Counted from the first letter of the stretch, positions 16,871 through 26,408 are shown. The stretch: 64,000 bases of DNA from Massilia antarctica (GCF_015689335.1 NZ_CP065053.1:2294001-2358000), one strand, 5' to 3'. The notes: generated by a model from the letters alone, not told the origin. Translations and numbers: made by a program.

Positions 16871-19800
16871 CCACTGGCCAGCCCGAACGCGCCACGCAAA
16901 ACCGTGTTGCAGCCCTGTTCCGCGACGAACTGGGCTATCAGCCCCTCGGTGATTGGACCCATCGCCCGAACAACAGCAACGTCGAAGTCGCGCTGCTCTC
17001 AGCCTATCTGACCAGGCGTGGCTACAGCGCGGCGCAAATCGGGCGCGTCGTCGATCGTTTGCGCGTCGAGGCTGGCAATCCCAACCGCAGTCTCTACGAC
17101 AACAACAAGGACGTGTACAGCCTGCTCCGTTACGGCGTCCAAGTGCAAGAAACCGTGGGCGAACATGCCGAGACAGTCTGTCTGATCGATTGGAACGAAC
17201 CGCTGCTGAACGATTTCGCCATCGCCGAGGAGGTCACGCTGCACGGCAACCATGAGCGCCGCCCCGATATCGTCATCTATGTCAACGGTATTGCCGTCGG
17301 CGTGCTGGAACTTAAAAACAGCCGCGCCGATATCGGCATCGGGATCCGCCAAAACCTCTCCAACCAGCAGGCGGCATTCAATGAGTGGTTCTTCAGCACG
17401 ATCCAGTTTGTTTTCGCCGGCAACGATTCCCAAGGCCTCAAATACGGCACGATCAAGACCGAGGAAAAGTACTTCCTGACCTGGAAGGAAGACGAGGCGG
17501 ATAACAGCCGCTTCAAGCTCGACAAATACCTGCTGAAGATGTGCGACAAGTCGCGCCTGATCGAGTTGATGCACGACTTCGTGCTGTTCGATGGCGGCGT
17601 CAAGAAACTGCCGCGCGTGCACCAGTATGCCGGCATCAAGGCGGCCCAGGCCCATGTGCATCGCCGCGTGGGCGGCATCATCTGGCACACCCAGGGGAGC
17701 GGCAAGAGCATCGTCATGGTCTTGCTGGCCAAATGGATCCTGGAAAATAAACCCAAGGCCCGCGTCGTGATCGTCACCGACCGCGATGAGCTGGACAAGC
17801 AGATCGAGGGCGTGTTCATTGCCGCCGGCTATCCGATGACCCGCGCTAACAGCGGGCGCGACCTGATGACCCGGCTCGGCCAGGCCGCGCCACGTTTGTT
17901 GTGCTCGCTGGTACACAAATTCGGCAAGAAGGGCGTCGACAATTTTGAGCAGTTCATCAAGGATCTGGAAGCGCAACCCTGCCCGACAGTCGGGGACATT
18001 TTTGTCTTCGTCGACGAATGCCACCGCACCCAGAGTGGCAAGTTGCACCGCACAATGAAGGCGTTGATGCCGAACGCGGTGTTCATTGGGTTTACCGGCA
18101 CGCCACTGCTCAAGCAGGACAAGCAAACCAGTCTGGAAGTGTTCGGCGGCTACATCCACACCTATAAATTCAGCGAGGCGGTCGAGGATGAAGTCGTGCT
18201 TGATCTGATCTACGAGGCGCGCGACATCGACCAGCGGCTTGGTTCGGAAAAAAAGATCGACGCATGGTTCGACGCCACAACCAAAGGCTTGAACGACTGG
18301 CAAAAGGCGGCACTGCGCGAGCAGTGGGGAACGATGCAAAATGTGCTCAGTTCCAAGTCGCGCATGCATCGGGTGGTGGCCGACATCGTTTTCGATTTCA
18401 GCGACAGGCCGCGCCTGTCCGACCAGCGCGGCAACGCCATTCTGGTGGCTTCCAGTATCTACGAAGCGTGCAAGTATTTCGAGCTGTTCCAAGGTACGCC
18501 CTTCAAAGGCAAATGCGCGGTGGTTACCTCCTATAACCCCCACGCGCAGGACATCGCGCTGGAAGACACCGGCGCCAATACGGAAACGGCCAAGCAGTTC
18601 ATCTACAACACCTACACTGCATTGCTGCACAACGTGGCGGCGCTGCCCGACAAATCCAGGACCGAAACCTACGAGGATCATGCCAAGAAGCTGTTCAAGG
18701 AGCAGCCGGCGAACATGCGCTTGCTGATCGTGGTCGACAAGCTCTTGACCGGCTTCGACGCGCCAAGCTGCACCTACCTCTACATCGACAAGCGAATGCA
18801 GGATCACGGCTTGTTCCAGGCCATCTGCCGCACCAACCGGCTCGACGGCGACGACAAGGAATTCGGCTACGTGGTCGATTACAAGGATTTGTTCAAGAAG
18901 GTAGAGAACGCCATTGCCGTGTACACCTCGGAACTGGACAACAGCGCCGGCGGTGCCGCGTCCGAAGTACTGCTCCAGGATCGCTTGAGCAAGGGGCGCG
19001 AGCGTCTGGACAATGCGCTGGAAACGGTCGCGCTCCTTTGCGAGCCGGTGGCGCCGCCCCAGGGAGAGCTCGAACACATTCGCTATTTCTGTGGCAACAC
19101 CGAAATCGCAGACGATCTGAAGGCGCACGAGCCGCAGCGTGTCGCACTCTACAAGGCCATGGTGGCGCTGGTGCGCGCTTTCGCCAATATCTCGGACGAC
19201 CTCGGCAAGGCCGGTTATACCGATGCCGATATCGAACGCATCAAACAGGCGATTGAGCGCTACCTGAAGCTGCGCGAGACGATCCGCAACGCCGCCAATG
19301 AAAAGCTGGACGTGAAGCCCTTCGAGGCTGACATGCGCCACCTGATCGACACGTATATCGAAGCGGGCGAACCAAGAAAAATTTCGCCGTTCGACGACAT
19401 GCCGCTGCTGGAATTGATTGTCAAAACCGGCATTGCCAAGGCCATTGACAGTCTGCCGGCGGGACTCAAGGGTAGCAAGGAGGCGGTTGCCGAAACCATC
19501 GAGAACAACGTGCGCAGCAAGATCATCAAGGAACACTTGAACGACCCGGCCTATTACGCCAGCATGTCGGCGCTGCTCGACGAAATCATCGCGGCGCGCA
19601 AGGCCACGGCGCTTGAGTACGAGGATTACCTGATCAAGGTCGCGGATCTGGCGAAGCGGGTCGAGGCGGGCCAGGCCGATGACACCCCGACGCAGTTGAA
19701 TACGCCGGGACGACGTGCGCTATACAATTTGTTGCGGCAAGGTAGTGCTGACGCAGAGCATGTGGCGCAATCAGGGGCGGGGGATCCGGGAGGCGAAAGC

Positions 19801-19980
19801 GATGCCATGGTGGCGCTTGCACTCAGGATCGATGCGGCCATCAAACACGCGCGGCCCGATGGCTGGCGCGGCGTGCAGGCGAAAGAAAACGCGATCAAGG
19901 CAGCCTTGTACGGGATCTTGCAGGACGTGGATGAAGTCGAACGCATTTTCCCAATCATCCGGCAGCAAAAGGAATATTAA
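16867..19980 (+). CDS. hsdR: Type I restriction endonuclease subunit HsdR
   Basis: 1037 residues, ATGA overlap with hsdS. The N-terminal PD-(D/E)XK nuclease domain (RRPDIVIYVNGIAVGVLELKN, residues about 135-155, with D and ExK) is followed by an SF2 translocase: Walker A HTQGSGKSIVM (about 277-287), Walker B DECHRTQ (about 385), motif III FIGFTGTPLL, and the second RecA domain (LLTGFDAPSCTYLYIDK, then QAICRTNR). The C-terminal 300 residues are helical and probably contact HsdM. It translocates and cuts unmodified DNA. Full length, with no disrupted motif, so the system is probably functional. Confidence 0.95.
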   Translation: MTTGQPERATQNRVAALFRDELGYQPLGDWTHRPNNSNVEVALLSAYLTRRGYSAAQIGRVVDRLRVEAGNPNRSLYDNNKDVYSLLRYGVQVQETVGEHAETVCLIDWNEPLLNDFAIAEEVTLHGNHERRPDIVIYVNGIAVGVLELKNSRADIGIGIRQNLSNQQAAFNEWFFSTIQFVFAGNDSQGLKYGTIKTEEKYFLTWKEDEADNSRFKLDKYLLKMCDKSRLIELMHDFVLFDGGVKKLPRVHQYAGIKAAQAHVHRRVGGIIWHTQGSGKSIVMVLLAKWILENKPKARVVIVTDRDELDKQIEGVFIAAGYPMTRANSGRDLMTRLGQAAPRLLCSLVHKFGKKGVDNFEQFIKDLEAQPCPTVGDIFVFVDECHRTQSGKLHRTMKALMPNAVFIGFTGTPLLKQDKQTSLEVFGGYIHTYKFSEAVEDEVVLDLIYEARDIDQRLGSEKKIDAWFDATTKGLNDWQKAALREQWGTMQNVLSSKSRMHRVVADIVFDFSDRPRLSDQRGNAILVASSIYEACKYFELFQGTPFKGKCAVVTSYNPHAQDIALEDTGANTETAKQFIYNTYTALLHNVAALPDKSRTETYEDHAKKLFKEQPANMRLLIVVDKLLTGFDAPSCTYLYIDKRMQDHGLFQAICRTNRLDGDDKEFGYVVDYKDLFKKVENAIAVYTSELDNSAGGAASEVLLQDRLSKGRERLDNALETVALLCEPVAPPQGELEHIRYFCGNTEIADDLKAHEPQRVALYKAMVALVRAFANISDDLGKAGYTDADIERIKQAIERYLKLRETIRNAANEKLDVKPFEADMRHLIDTYIEAGEPRKISPFDDMPLLELIVKTGIAKAIDSLPAGLKGSKEAVAETIENNVRSKIIKEHLNDPAYYASMSALLDEIIAARKATALEYEDYLIKVADLAKRVEAGQADDTPTQLNTPGRRALYNLLRQGSADAEHVAQSGAGDPGGESDAMVALALRIDAAIKHARPDGWRGVQAKENAIKAALYGILQDVDEVERIFPIIRQQKEY

Positions 19981-19985
19981 CTTTG

Positions 19986-20696
19986 ATGCAATTTAAGCTG
20001 GGCGATATCGCCGTCGACGTCGTGCAGAAGGATATCAAGAACCTTCACTTGAGCGTCCATCCCCCCGCCGGCAAGGTGCGTATTTCCGCGCCCTTGCGCA
20101 TGGACATCGACACCATCCGGGTATTCGCCATCACCAAGCTGGCCTGGATCAAGAGCCAGCAGAAGAAATTGCGCGAGCAGCAGCGCGAAACCCCACGGGA
20201 ATATCTCGACCGCGAGAGCCACTACGTTTGGGGCAAGCGTTACCTGCTCAAGCTGGTCGAGAAAGAGGCTGCTCCGACCGTCGAGCTCAAACACAACAAG
20301 ATGATTCTCCAGCTGCGGCCCGGGGCCAGCCACGAGAAGCGGCAAGAGGTACTCGATGCCTGGTATCGTGAGCAGCTGAAAGAAGTCATCCCGTCCCTGA
20401 TTGCCAAGTGGGAGAACGTTGTGGGTGCGAAGGCCGGAAAGTTCTTCGTGCAGAAGATGAAAACAAAATGGGGCAGTTGCAGCCCCGGCCCCAAAAATAT
20501 CCGTATCAACACGGATCTGGCAAAGAAACCGTTACAGTGTCTCGAATATATCGTCGCCCATGAACTGATCCACCTGGTGGAGCGGCATCACAATGAGCGT
20601 TTCATCGCGCTCATGGATACACACATGCCGCAGTGGCCTCAATATAGAGAGATGTTGAATAGTCTGCCATTGGCGCATCAGGAATGGGAGTATTGA
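19986..20696 (+). CDS. YgjP/WLM-type M48-like metallopeptidase domain protein
   Basis: 236 residues from ATG 19986, 5 bp after hsdR (a TTG at 19983 is the alternative). The zinc motif HELIH at 182-186, followed by the HHNERF segment carrying the third ligand, and the upstream KWGSC motif (about 161-165) are the hallmarks of the YgjP (DUF45) family of putative zinc proteases. There is no signal peptide, so it is cytosolic. Genes of this family recur immediately after hsdR in type I systems, so it probably belongs to the same operon and may process or turn over the restriction complex or protein-DNA adducts; this is inference. Confidence 0.8.
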   Translation: MQFKLGDIAVDVVQKDIKNLHLSVHPPAGKVRISAPLRMDIDTIRVFAITKLAWIKSQQKKLREQQRETPREYLDRESHYVWGKRYLLKLVEKEAAPTVELKHNKMILQLRPGASHEKRQEVLDAWYREQLKEVIPSLIAKWENVVGAKAGKFFVQKMKTKWGSCSPGPKNIRINTDLAKKPLQCLEYIVAHELIHLVERHHNERFIALMDTHMPQWPQYREMLNSLPLAHQEWEY

Positions 20697-20878
20697 CGAA
20701 CATCGTCGCGTCTGACATGCGTGGCCGCTGCCGGCGTCCAGTATTAGTAAGCTTCTTGCAAAACCGAATCGCTTGCTTCGATCACTCACCTTGCATGATG
20801 GCCGCTGGCCGTGACCCGCCGCAGACGAGACCTCTTCCCCCGGTGTACTATTCTGCTTCGCGTCCCGCTAAGGAAGTC

Positions 20879-22750
20879 ATGTTTGCCTTTTCGTTGAAAG
20901 CGCCGGCTCACGCCCTCGCGCTGCTCCTGCTTGCCCTCTCGTTCCTGTTCGCCAGCCCTGCGCGCGCGGAAGACGACTACCTGGCCCCCGAGGTAGCCTT
21001 CAAGTTCTCGGCCCGCATGGTCGACCCGCACACCGTCGCCGTCACCTACGACATCGCCGACGGCTACTATATGTACCGCGAGCGTTTCAAATTTACCGCA
21101 GCTAACGCCACCCTCGGCGCCCCGGCCATTCCCCCTGGCAAGGTCAAGTTCGACGAAACCTTCCAGAAGGAGGTCGAAACCTACCGCAAGACCGTTACCA
21201 TCACGATTCCCGTCGAGGTATCCGGCATGTTCACCTTGACGGTTACCTCCCAGGGCTGTGCCGATGCCGGCCTGTGCTACGCGCCTCAGGAGGCCGTGGC
21301 CCGCCTGGTCGGCGCGGCCGCCTCGTCCCCGGCACCGGCCATGTCCAGGCCGCCGGTGTCCATCCCGGCGGCATCGATCCCGGTCGCCAAACCGACGCAG
21401 GATGCCGGCACCGCAGCCCTCACGTCCGAACCGCCCGCGCCGGCCGCGCCAGCCCCAGCCGTGGTCCAGCCCCCGGCCGCAGCGCCCGCCACCAGCACCG
21501 GCGACGGCGCCGCGCTGCTCGGCGGCGGCAAGCTCTGGCTGATCATCCCCACCTTCATCGCCCTCGGCCTCGGCCTGTCCTTCACCCCCTGCGTGCTGCC
21601 CATGGTCCCGATCCTGGCATCGATCATCGTGGGCGAGGGCGCCGGCACCACGCGCGCGCGCGGCTTCATCCTGGCGCTGGCCTATTCGCTCGGCATGGCA
21701 CTGGTCTACACCGCCCTCGGCGTGGCCGCCGGCCTGATGGGCGAGGGTCTCGCCGCCGAACTGCAAAAGCCGTGGATCCTGATCGGCGTGGGCATCATGA
21801 TCGTGGCCCTGTCGCTGTCCATGTTCGGCGTGTACGAGCTGCAAGTGCCATCTTTCCTGCAACACCGCCTGGTCGACGCGTCCGGACGCCAGTCGGCCGG
21901 CAAGCTGCTTGGCGTCTTCGTCATGGGCGCCCTGTCCGCGCTGATCGTCGGTCCCTGCGTGGCCGCGCCGCTGGCGGGCGCGCTGACCTTCATCTTCCAG
22001 TCGCGCGATGGCGTCGTCGGCGGGGTCGCGCTGTTTTCGCTGGCGATGGGCATGAGCATCCCATTGCTGCTGGTCGGCCTGTCGGCCGGTTCCCTGCTGC
22101 CGCGCACCGGCGCCTGGATGAACCACGTGAAACGCTTTTTCGGCGTGACCATGCTGGGCATGGCCCTGTGGCTGACCTCGCCCGTGCTGCCGCCGCTGCT
22201 GCAAATGCTGCTGTGGAGCGTGCTGTTACTCGGCTACGGCGTCTACATGCTGCGCCACGTCCGCCACTGGGTTGGACTGGCGCTCGGTGTCGTGTGTGCC
22301 ATCCTGGGCGCGGTCGAGCTGCTTGGCATGGCCACCGGCGGGCGCGATCCGCTCGCGCCGCTGGCCCACCTGGGCGTGGGCGGCGCGCAGCATGGCCTGG
22401 CCTTCACCCGCATCAAAACCGTGGCCCAGCTCGACGCCGCCCTCGCGCACAACGCCGGCAAGACCGCGATGCTCGATTTTTATGCCGACTGGTGCGTGTC
22501 CTGCAAGGAAATGGAAAAGCTGACCTTTGTCGATGCCCGGGTCAAGCAGCGACTGGCCGGCACCTTATTGCTGCAGGTCGACGTGAGCGCCAACGATGCC
22601 GACGACAAGGCCATGCTCAAGCGCTTCGGCCTGTTCGGGCCACCGGGGATCATCTTGTTCGATCAGCGCGGCCAGGAAATTGCCGGCAGCCGCGTGATCG
22701 GCTATCAGAATGCGGACAAGTTCACGACGTCGCTCAAGAAGCTGGACTAA
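20879..22750 (+). CDS. dsbD: Thiol:disulfide interchange protein DsbD
   Basis: 623 residues from ATG 20879 (AGGA at 20871); the frame stays open upstream, but only this start gives a signal peptide (to about residue 30, FASPARA-ED). Three parts are seen: a periplasmic alpha domain with paired cysteines in GCADAGLCYAPQ (about 124-130), an Ala/Pro-rich linker, a membrane beta domain with about eight helices beginning FTPCVLPMVPILASI and containing VGPCVAAPLAGAL, and a C-terminal thioredoxin gamma domain with WCVSC. It carries electrons from cytoplasmic thioredoxin to periplasmic disulfide isomerases and cytochrome c maturation, which fits the resB/ccsB genes 15 kb away. Confidence 0.95.
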   Translation: MFAFSLKAPAHALALLLLALSFLFASPARAEDDYLAPEVAFKFSARMVDPHTVAVTYDIADGYYMYRERFKFTAANATLGAPAIPPGKVKFDETFQKEVETYRKTVTITIPVEVSGMFTLTVTSQGCADAGLCYAPQEAVARLVGAAASSPAPAMSRPPVSIPAASIPVAKPTQDAGTAALTSEPPAPAAPAPAVVQPPAAAPATSTGDGAALLGGGKLWLIIPTFIALGLGLSFTPCVLPMVPILASIIVGEGAGTTRARGFILALAYSLGMALVYTALGVAAGLMGEGLAAELQKPWILIGVGIMIVALSLSMFGVYELQVPSFLQHRLVDASGRQSAGKLLGVFVMGALSALIVGPCVAAPLAGALTFIFQSRDGVVGGVALFSLAMGMSIPLLLVGLSAGSLLPRTGAWMNHVKRFFGVTMLGMALWLTSPVLPPLLQMLLWSVLLLGYGVYMLRHVRHWVGLALGVVCAILGAVELLGMATGGRDPLAPLAHLGVGGAQHGLAFTRIKTVAQLDAALAHNAGKTAMLDFYADWCVSCKEMEKLTFVDARVKQRLAGTLLLQVDVSANDADDKAMLKRFGLFGPPGIILFDQRGQEIAGSRVIGYQNADKFTTSLKKLD

Positions 22751-22768
22751 GCCCGCAGGGGCGCGGAG

Positions 22769-23428
22769 TTAATTGTCCGGAAGGATGAAGTCTTCGCGCT
22801 CGGGCTTGCCGCCCAGGAGTTCGTCGAGGCGGCCGCGCAGGCTGCGCGCCATTTCGCTGCCCTTGGCCTTGAGCACCGCTTCTAGGTACTGCAGGCGCAG
22901 CGCGCGGAAGTCGTCGACGTTATTGCACTTTTCAACCTTGAGCTGCAACATGATGCCGCGCAGCCCGATCGTGCTCTTGATGGTCTGGTTGTAGAAGTCG
23001 TACAAGTGGCGAAAGCGGGTGGCGTCGTCGAGCTGGCTCTCGGCCAGCGCCTGCGCGGATGGCGCTTCGGCACTGGCGACCACGGGCAAGGGAGGCGCCG
23101 CGTCGTCGGGCACGTCGTCATGGTGAGCGCCTTCGGCCCCGGCCGCGCGCCGCGCCACCTGACGCGCCCGCGCCGACGCCGGCAACTTGGGCGCGGCCGG
23201 CGCCACCGGCTCTTCACCGCTGGCGAGGAAAATATAGCCTTCTTGCAGCAATTCCTTGACGCTGTCCTCGGTCACGCCCACGCCCGCAAACTTGCGCAGC
23301 AAATCGTCGTGCGAATGACGCCCATCGATCATCACCAGAATCGTACGCAGGCGCGACGACAGTTGATGTTTGCGTGTGGAAATTTCCTCTCGACCCTTTT
23401 CGGTCTTGTCGTACACCATTGTGCTCAT
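22769..23428 (-). CDS. Conserved-type hypothetical protein with winged-helix-like N-terminus
   Basis: 219 residues, read from ATG 23428 (MSTMVYDKTEKG). The frame is open further upstream, but the G-rich ribosome binding site (CGGGGGCAAC) precedes this ATG. Residues 8-65 (LSSRLRTILVMIDGRHSHDDLL ... GVTEDSVKELLQEGYIF) resemble a small winged-helix-like domain seen in many proteobacterial proteins of unknown role. A Pro/Ala-rich linker (70-135) leads to a helical C-terminal domain (about 140-219). It has no signal peptide, membrane segment or catalytic motif. It converges with dsbD with an 18-bp gap. Function unknown. Confidence 0.6.
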   Translation of the reverse strand: MSTMVYDKTEKGREEISTRKHQLSSRLRTILVMIDGRHSHDDLLRKFAGVGVTEDSVKELLQEGYIFLASGEEPVAPAAPKLPASARARQVARRAAGAEGAHHDDVPDDAAPPLPVVASAEAPSAQALAESQLDDATRFRHLYDFYNQTIKSTIGLRGIMLQLKVEKCNNVDDFRALRLQYLEAVLKAKGSEMARSLRGRLDELLGGKPEREDFILPDN

Positions 23429-23670
23429 GTTGCCCCCGGATTGTGGTTGTGCCGCAGCCGGAAACTGTATGGGATTGCCGCGCGGATAGATTTTCTCGAG
23501 GATACACCACGTTACACTTTGCAGGAATGCCCGCACACACTTATTTGGTGCGGCGCGCAATAAATGAGGTGTAAGTACAACGTCGCAGAAAGTGTCAACT
23601 CGCCGCAGCGGGGTGGCGGAGAGGGCGCCGGCCCTGGCGCACAGGCCAATGGGCCGGGATGAAACGCCGT

Positions 23671-24144
23671 TCAGCCCTGGCGTTGGTGTTTGCCGTGATG
23701 GCCGCCGCGCATGCTGTGCTCGTCAAGGACTTTCTTTTGTTCCGGCGTTAGTGTCGCATAGAAAGTGTTAAGCGCGGCCAGCCGGGTTTCCATGGTGGCC
23801 ACATGCTGCTTGGCCATCTCGATTTGCTTTTCCATGCGCTCGGGAGCCGTCAGGCTGGCCCACTGGCCGCGCTCGCCACGTGCGGGACCTTCGCCCGGTT
23901 TGCTGGCGGCGCTGAATGCGGCCCAGGCCGGTTCCTGCGCTGCGGTCAGCTTGAGCTGGTCGTGCAGGCGCGCTTGGCGCGTGGCCATGTGCCCGGCCCA
24001 GTCGCCATGGTGGCCGCGCTGGCGTTCCACCTTGGCCGCTTTCGGGTTGCTCTCCTCGGCGTGCACGGCGACGGCGGCGCCGCCCATGCCCAGCACGGCA
24101 AAACTGATCACGAGGCTGTTGCGGACGGTATTGAGTACGTTCAT
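23671..24144 (-). CDS. Spy/CpxP-like periplasmic protein (LTXXQ family)
   Basis: 157 residues from ATG 24144 with AAGGA about 8 bp upstream. Signal peptide 1-29 (VISFAVLGMGGAAVAVHA). The mature protein is small, helical and rich in His, Lys and Gln, with two LTxxQ-type motifs: KLTAAQEPAW and TLTPEQKKVL. This is the pattern of Spy and CpxP, periplasmic chaperones and sensors of envelope stress or metal. It is divergent from a CpxR/CpxA-like two-component pair, the same arrangement as cpxP-cpxRA in enterobacteria, with repeated GTATC boxes between. The His-rich C-terminus (GGHHGKHQ) could bind metal. Confidence 0.85.
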   Translation of the reverse strand: MNVLNTVRNSLVISFAVLGMGGAAVAVHAEESNPKAAKVERQRGHHGDWAGHMATRQARLHDQLKLTAAQEPAWAAFSAASKPGEGPARGERGQWASLTAPERMEKQIEMAKQHVATMETRLAALNTFYATLTPEQKKVLDEHSMRGGHHGKHQRQG

Positions 24145-24231
24145 GGCGTTTCCTTTTTGGGTGAAGGTGCGGGGTGCAACTGCATCATGTTCCTTGCATG
24201 TTTCCATCGGGTGTCGGCTACCAAAGAGTTT

Positions 24232-24274
24232 GTATCAATATGTATCGGCACCATGGCAATATACATGACGATAC
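24232..24274. promoter_or_regulatory. Paired CpxR-like boxes between the spy-like gene and its two-component system
   Basis: GTATC-N5-GTATC lies on the plus strand at 24232-24246. On the minus strand at 24274-24260 the same layout reads GTATC-N5-GTATA. The two boxes face each other across 13 bp. OmpR/CpxR-type regulators bind such direct half-sites at 10-bp phasing (CpxR consensus GTAAA-N5-GTAAA), so this is a good candidate for autoregulation and for control of the divergent Spy-like gene. The binding protein is inferred. Confidence 0.5.
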
Positions 24275-24318
24275 AAAACCGCTATCCGGGCCCACCTGAA
24301 GTGGGGATAATTGCGGGC

Positions 24319-25047
24319 ATGGATACTCCTTCTACTATTCTCATCGTCGACGACGACCGTGACATCCGTTCGCTGCTGGCCGATTATCTCGAATCGAACG
24401 GCTACCGCGCCCTGGCCGCGGCCGACGGCACCGCCATGTGGAAGACGCTCGACGAAGCGCGTCCCGACCTGATCGTGCTCGACCTGAACCTGCCCGGCGA
24501 CGACGGCCTGACCCTGTGCCGCAAGCTGCGCGCCACCTCGACCCTGCCGGTCATCATGCTGACCGCCCGCAACGAGCCGCTCGACCGCATCCTGGGGCTG
24601 GAAATGGGCGCCGACGATTACCTGCCCAAGCCGTTCGAGCCGCGCGAGCTGCTGGCGCGCATCCGCAGCGTGCTGCGCCGCAGCCACGCGATGCCGTCCA
24701 ACGCGCCATCCGACAATGCCCAGCAAATGCGCTTTTCCGGCTGGACCCTGGACCTGACCGCGCGCCACCTGCTCAATCCCGACGGCATCGTCATCATGCT
24801 CTCGGGTGCCGAATTTCGCTTGCTGCGCGTATTCCTGGAACACCCCAACCGCGTGCTCAACCGCGACCAGCTGCTCAACCTGACCCAGGGCCGCGACGCC
24901 GATCCTTTTGATCGCTCGATCGACATCCAGATCAGCCGCCTGCGCCAGAAGCTCGGCGAAGATGCGCGCCTGCCGCAGATCATCAAGACAGTGCGTAACG
25001 GCGGCTATGTGCTGGCCGGCCAAGTGACGGTGGAGCCCGGCACGTGA
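24319..25047 (+). CDS. OmpR-family response regulator
   Basis: 242 residues from ATG 24319; upstream in-frame sequence has no protein character. Receiver domain with acidic pocket DDD at 11-13, phospho-acceptor D55 in VLDLNLPG, Thr in MLTARNE and Lys in LPKPFEP; then a winged-helix DNA-binding domain (SGAEFRLLRVFLEHPNRVLNRDQLL ... IDIQISRLRQKLGED ... IKTVRNGGYVL). It regulates transcription on phosphorylation by the histidine kinase encoded 4 bp overlapping downstream. Likely targets are the divergent spy-like gene and the RND pump genes that follow. Confidence 0.92.
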   Translation: MDTPSTILIVDDDRDIRSLLADYLESNGYRALAAADGTAMWKTLDEARPDLIVLDLNLPGDDGLTLCRKLRATSTLPVIMLTARNEPLDRILGLEMGADDYLPKPFEPRELLARIRSVLRRSHAMPSNAPSDNAQQMRFSGWTLDLTARHLLNPDGIVIMLSGAEFRLLRVFLEHPNRVLNRDQLLNLTQGRDADPFDRSIDIQISRLRQKLGEDARLPQIIKTVRNGGYVLAGQVTVEPGT

Positions 25048-26408
25048 AGGCCTTCTTCGGTTCGATGACCGGGCGCGTGTTCCTGACATTGCTGCTCGGC
25101 GTCGTGATCACGGCCGTGCTGACCCAGCTGCTGGCCGAAAACGAACGCCAGCGGGTGATCGAAGCCTTCCGCGACCAGCATGCCATGGACCGCTCCGAGC
25201 AATTGATCACCGCCACCGAAACCGTGCCGGCCTCGGCCCGCCTGGCCTATCTGGACGCGGCCAACCGGCCCGGCATCCAGCTGGTCGTCATCAACGATGA
25301 CTTGCCGGTCGCGCCCGCGCCGACCCCGTTCACGGCGGCGCTGGCGGTGCGCATGGGGCCGCAGTACAAGCTGGCCAGCATCGCGGCCCGCCCGCCCGCC
25401 TGCGACGTGCCGCGCATCCAGAACAGCATGTTCGGTCCGACCGAGTCGCAATGGAAGGGCGTGTGCGAGAGCATCAACGTGCGCCTGCGCGATGGCGAAC
25501 TGCTGCGCCTGATGGTGATGCCGCCGCCGCCCTCGGTCATCGCCCACGAAACCGATTACCGCATGATCATCGGCCTGTTCCTGGTCAGCATCGCCTTCCT
25601 CGCCTACCTGGTCGCGCGCATGACCACCCGTCCGCTCAAGCAGCTGGCGCAGGCCGCCAAGGATCTCGGCAACGATATCAACCACCCGCCCTTGCAATTG
25701 GCGGGCGCGAGCGAAATCCGCCAGGCCAGCGCGGCCTTCAACGCCATGCAGGCGCGCATCCGCCAGTACATTTTCCAGCGCACCCAGATGCTGGCCGCCA
25801 TCACCCACGACTTGCAGACGCCCCTGACCCGGATGCGCCTGCGCCTCGAAAAAGTCAGCGACAGCGAGCTGCGCGACCGCCTTGTGGGCGACTTGTCGGC
25901 GATGCAGGAAATGGTGCGCGAAGGCCTCGATCTGGCGCGCAGCACCGACACCACCGAAGCGATGCAGGCGCTCGACCTCGATTCGCTGCTCGACAGCGTG
26001 ACTTGCGACGCCACCGACGCCGGCCAGCAGGTGGTGGTCCACGGCCACGCCGGCATGGCCCTGCTGGGGCGGCCGATGGCGCTGCGGCGCTGCCTGGTCA
26101 ACCTGATCGACAACGCCGTCAAGTACGGCCAGCGCGCCCATGTCACGGTGGACGCGGGCGCCGGCGCGGCGCGCATCCGCGTGCGCGACAACGGCCCCGG
26201 CATCGCGCCGGGCGAGCTGGCGCGCGTGTTCGAGCCGTTTTACCGGGTCGAAACCTCGCGCTCGCGCGAATCCGGCGGCACCGGTCTGGGCCTGACGATC
26301 GCCCGCAATATCGCCGAGCAGCACGGCGGCAGCATCGCGTTGATCAACCATCCGGAGGGCGGCCTGGAGGTCACCCTGGTCTTGCCGGAGTATTACGCCG
26401 GCAAATAG
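25044..26408 (+). CDS. Sensor histidine kinase (EnvZ/CpxA-like)
   Basis: 454 residues, overlapping the response regulator by 4 bp. Transmembrane segment 1 at about 11-30, a periplasmic sensor of about 140 residues with a single pair of cysteines (C120, C141) that may form a disulfide, transmembrane segment 2 at about 174-191, HAMP (ARMTTRPLKQL...), the dimerisation/phospho-acceptor site H255 in AAITHDLQTPLTR, and an ATPase domain with N box NLIDNAVKYG, G1 DNGPGIAPGEL and G2 GTGLGLTIA. All kinase boxes are intact. The ligand is unknown; position points to envelope stress or toxic compounds. Confidence 0.92.
   Translation: MKAFFGSMTGRVFLTLLLGVVITAVLTQLLAENERQRVIEAFRDQHAMDRSEQLITATETVPASARLAYLDAANRPGIQLVVINDDLPVAPAPTPFTAALAVRMGPQYKLASIAARPPACDVPRIQNSMFGPTESQWKGVCESINVRLRDGELLRLMVMPPPPSVIAHETDYRMIIGLFLVSIAFLAYLVARMTTRPLKQLAQAAKDLGNDINHPPLQLAGASEIRQASAAFNAMQARIRQYIFQRTQMLAAITHDLQTPLTRMRLRLEKVSDSELRDRLVGDLSAMQEMVREGLDLARSTDTTEAMQALDLDSLLDSVTCDATDAGQQVVVHGHAGMALLGRPMALRRCLVNLIDNAVKYGQRAHVTVDAGAGAARIRVRDNGPGIAPGELARVFEPFYRVETSRSRESGGTGLGLTIARNIAEQHGGSIALINHPEGGLEVTLVLPEYYAGK

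Noticed and set aside
17000..19536. 845-codon minus-strand open frame opposite hsdR
   Set aside because: It is a GC-rich shadow of hsdR; the plus strand has all helicase and nuclease motifs in the right order.
20684..20878. N-terminal extension of DsbD from an upstream start
   Set aside because: The extension has no protein character and would bury the signal peptide; ATG 20879 has a ribosome binding site.
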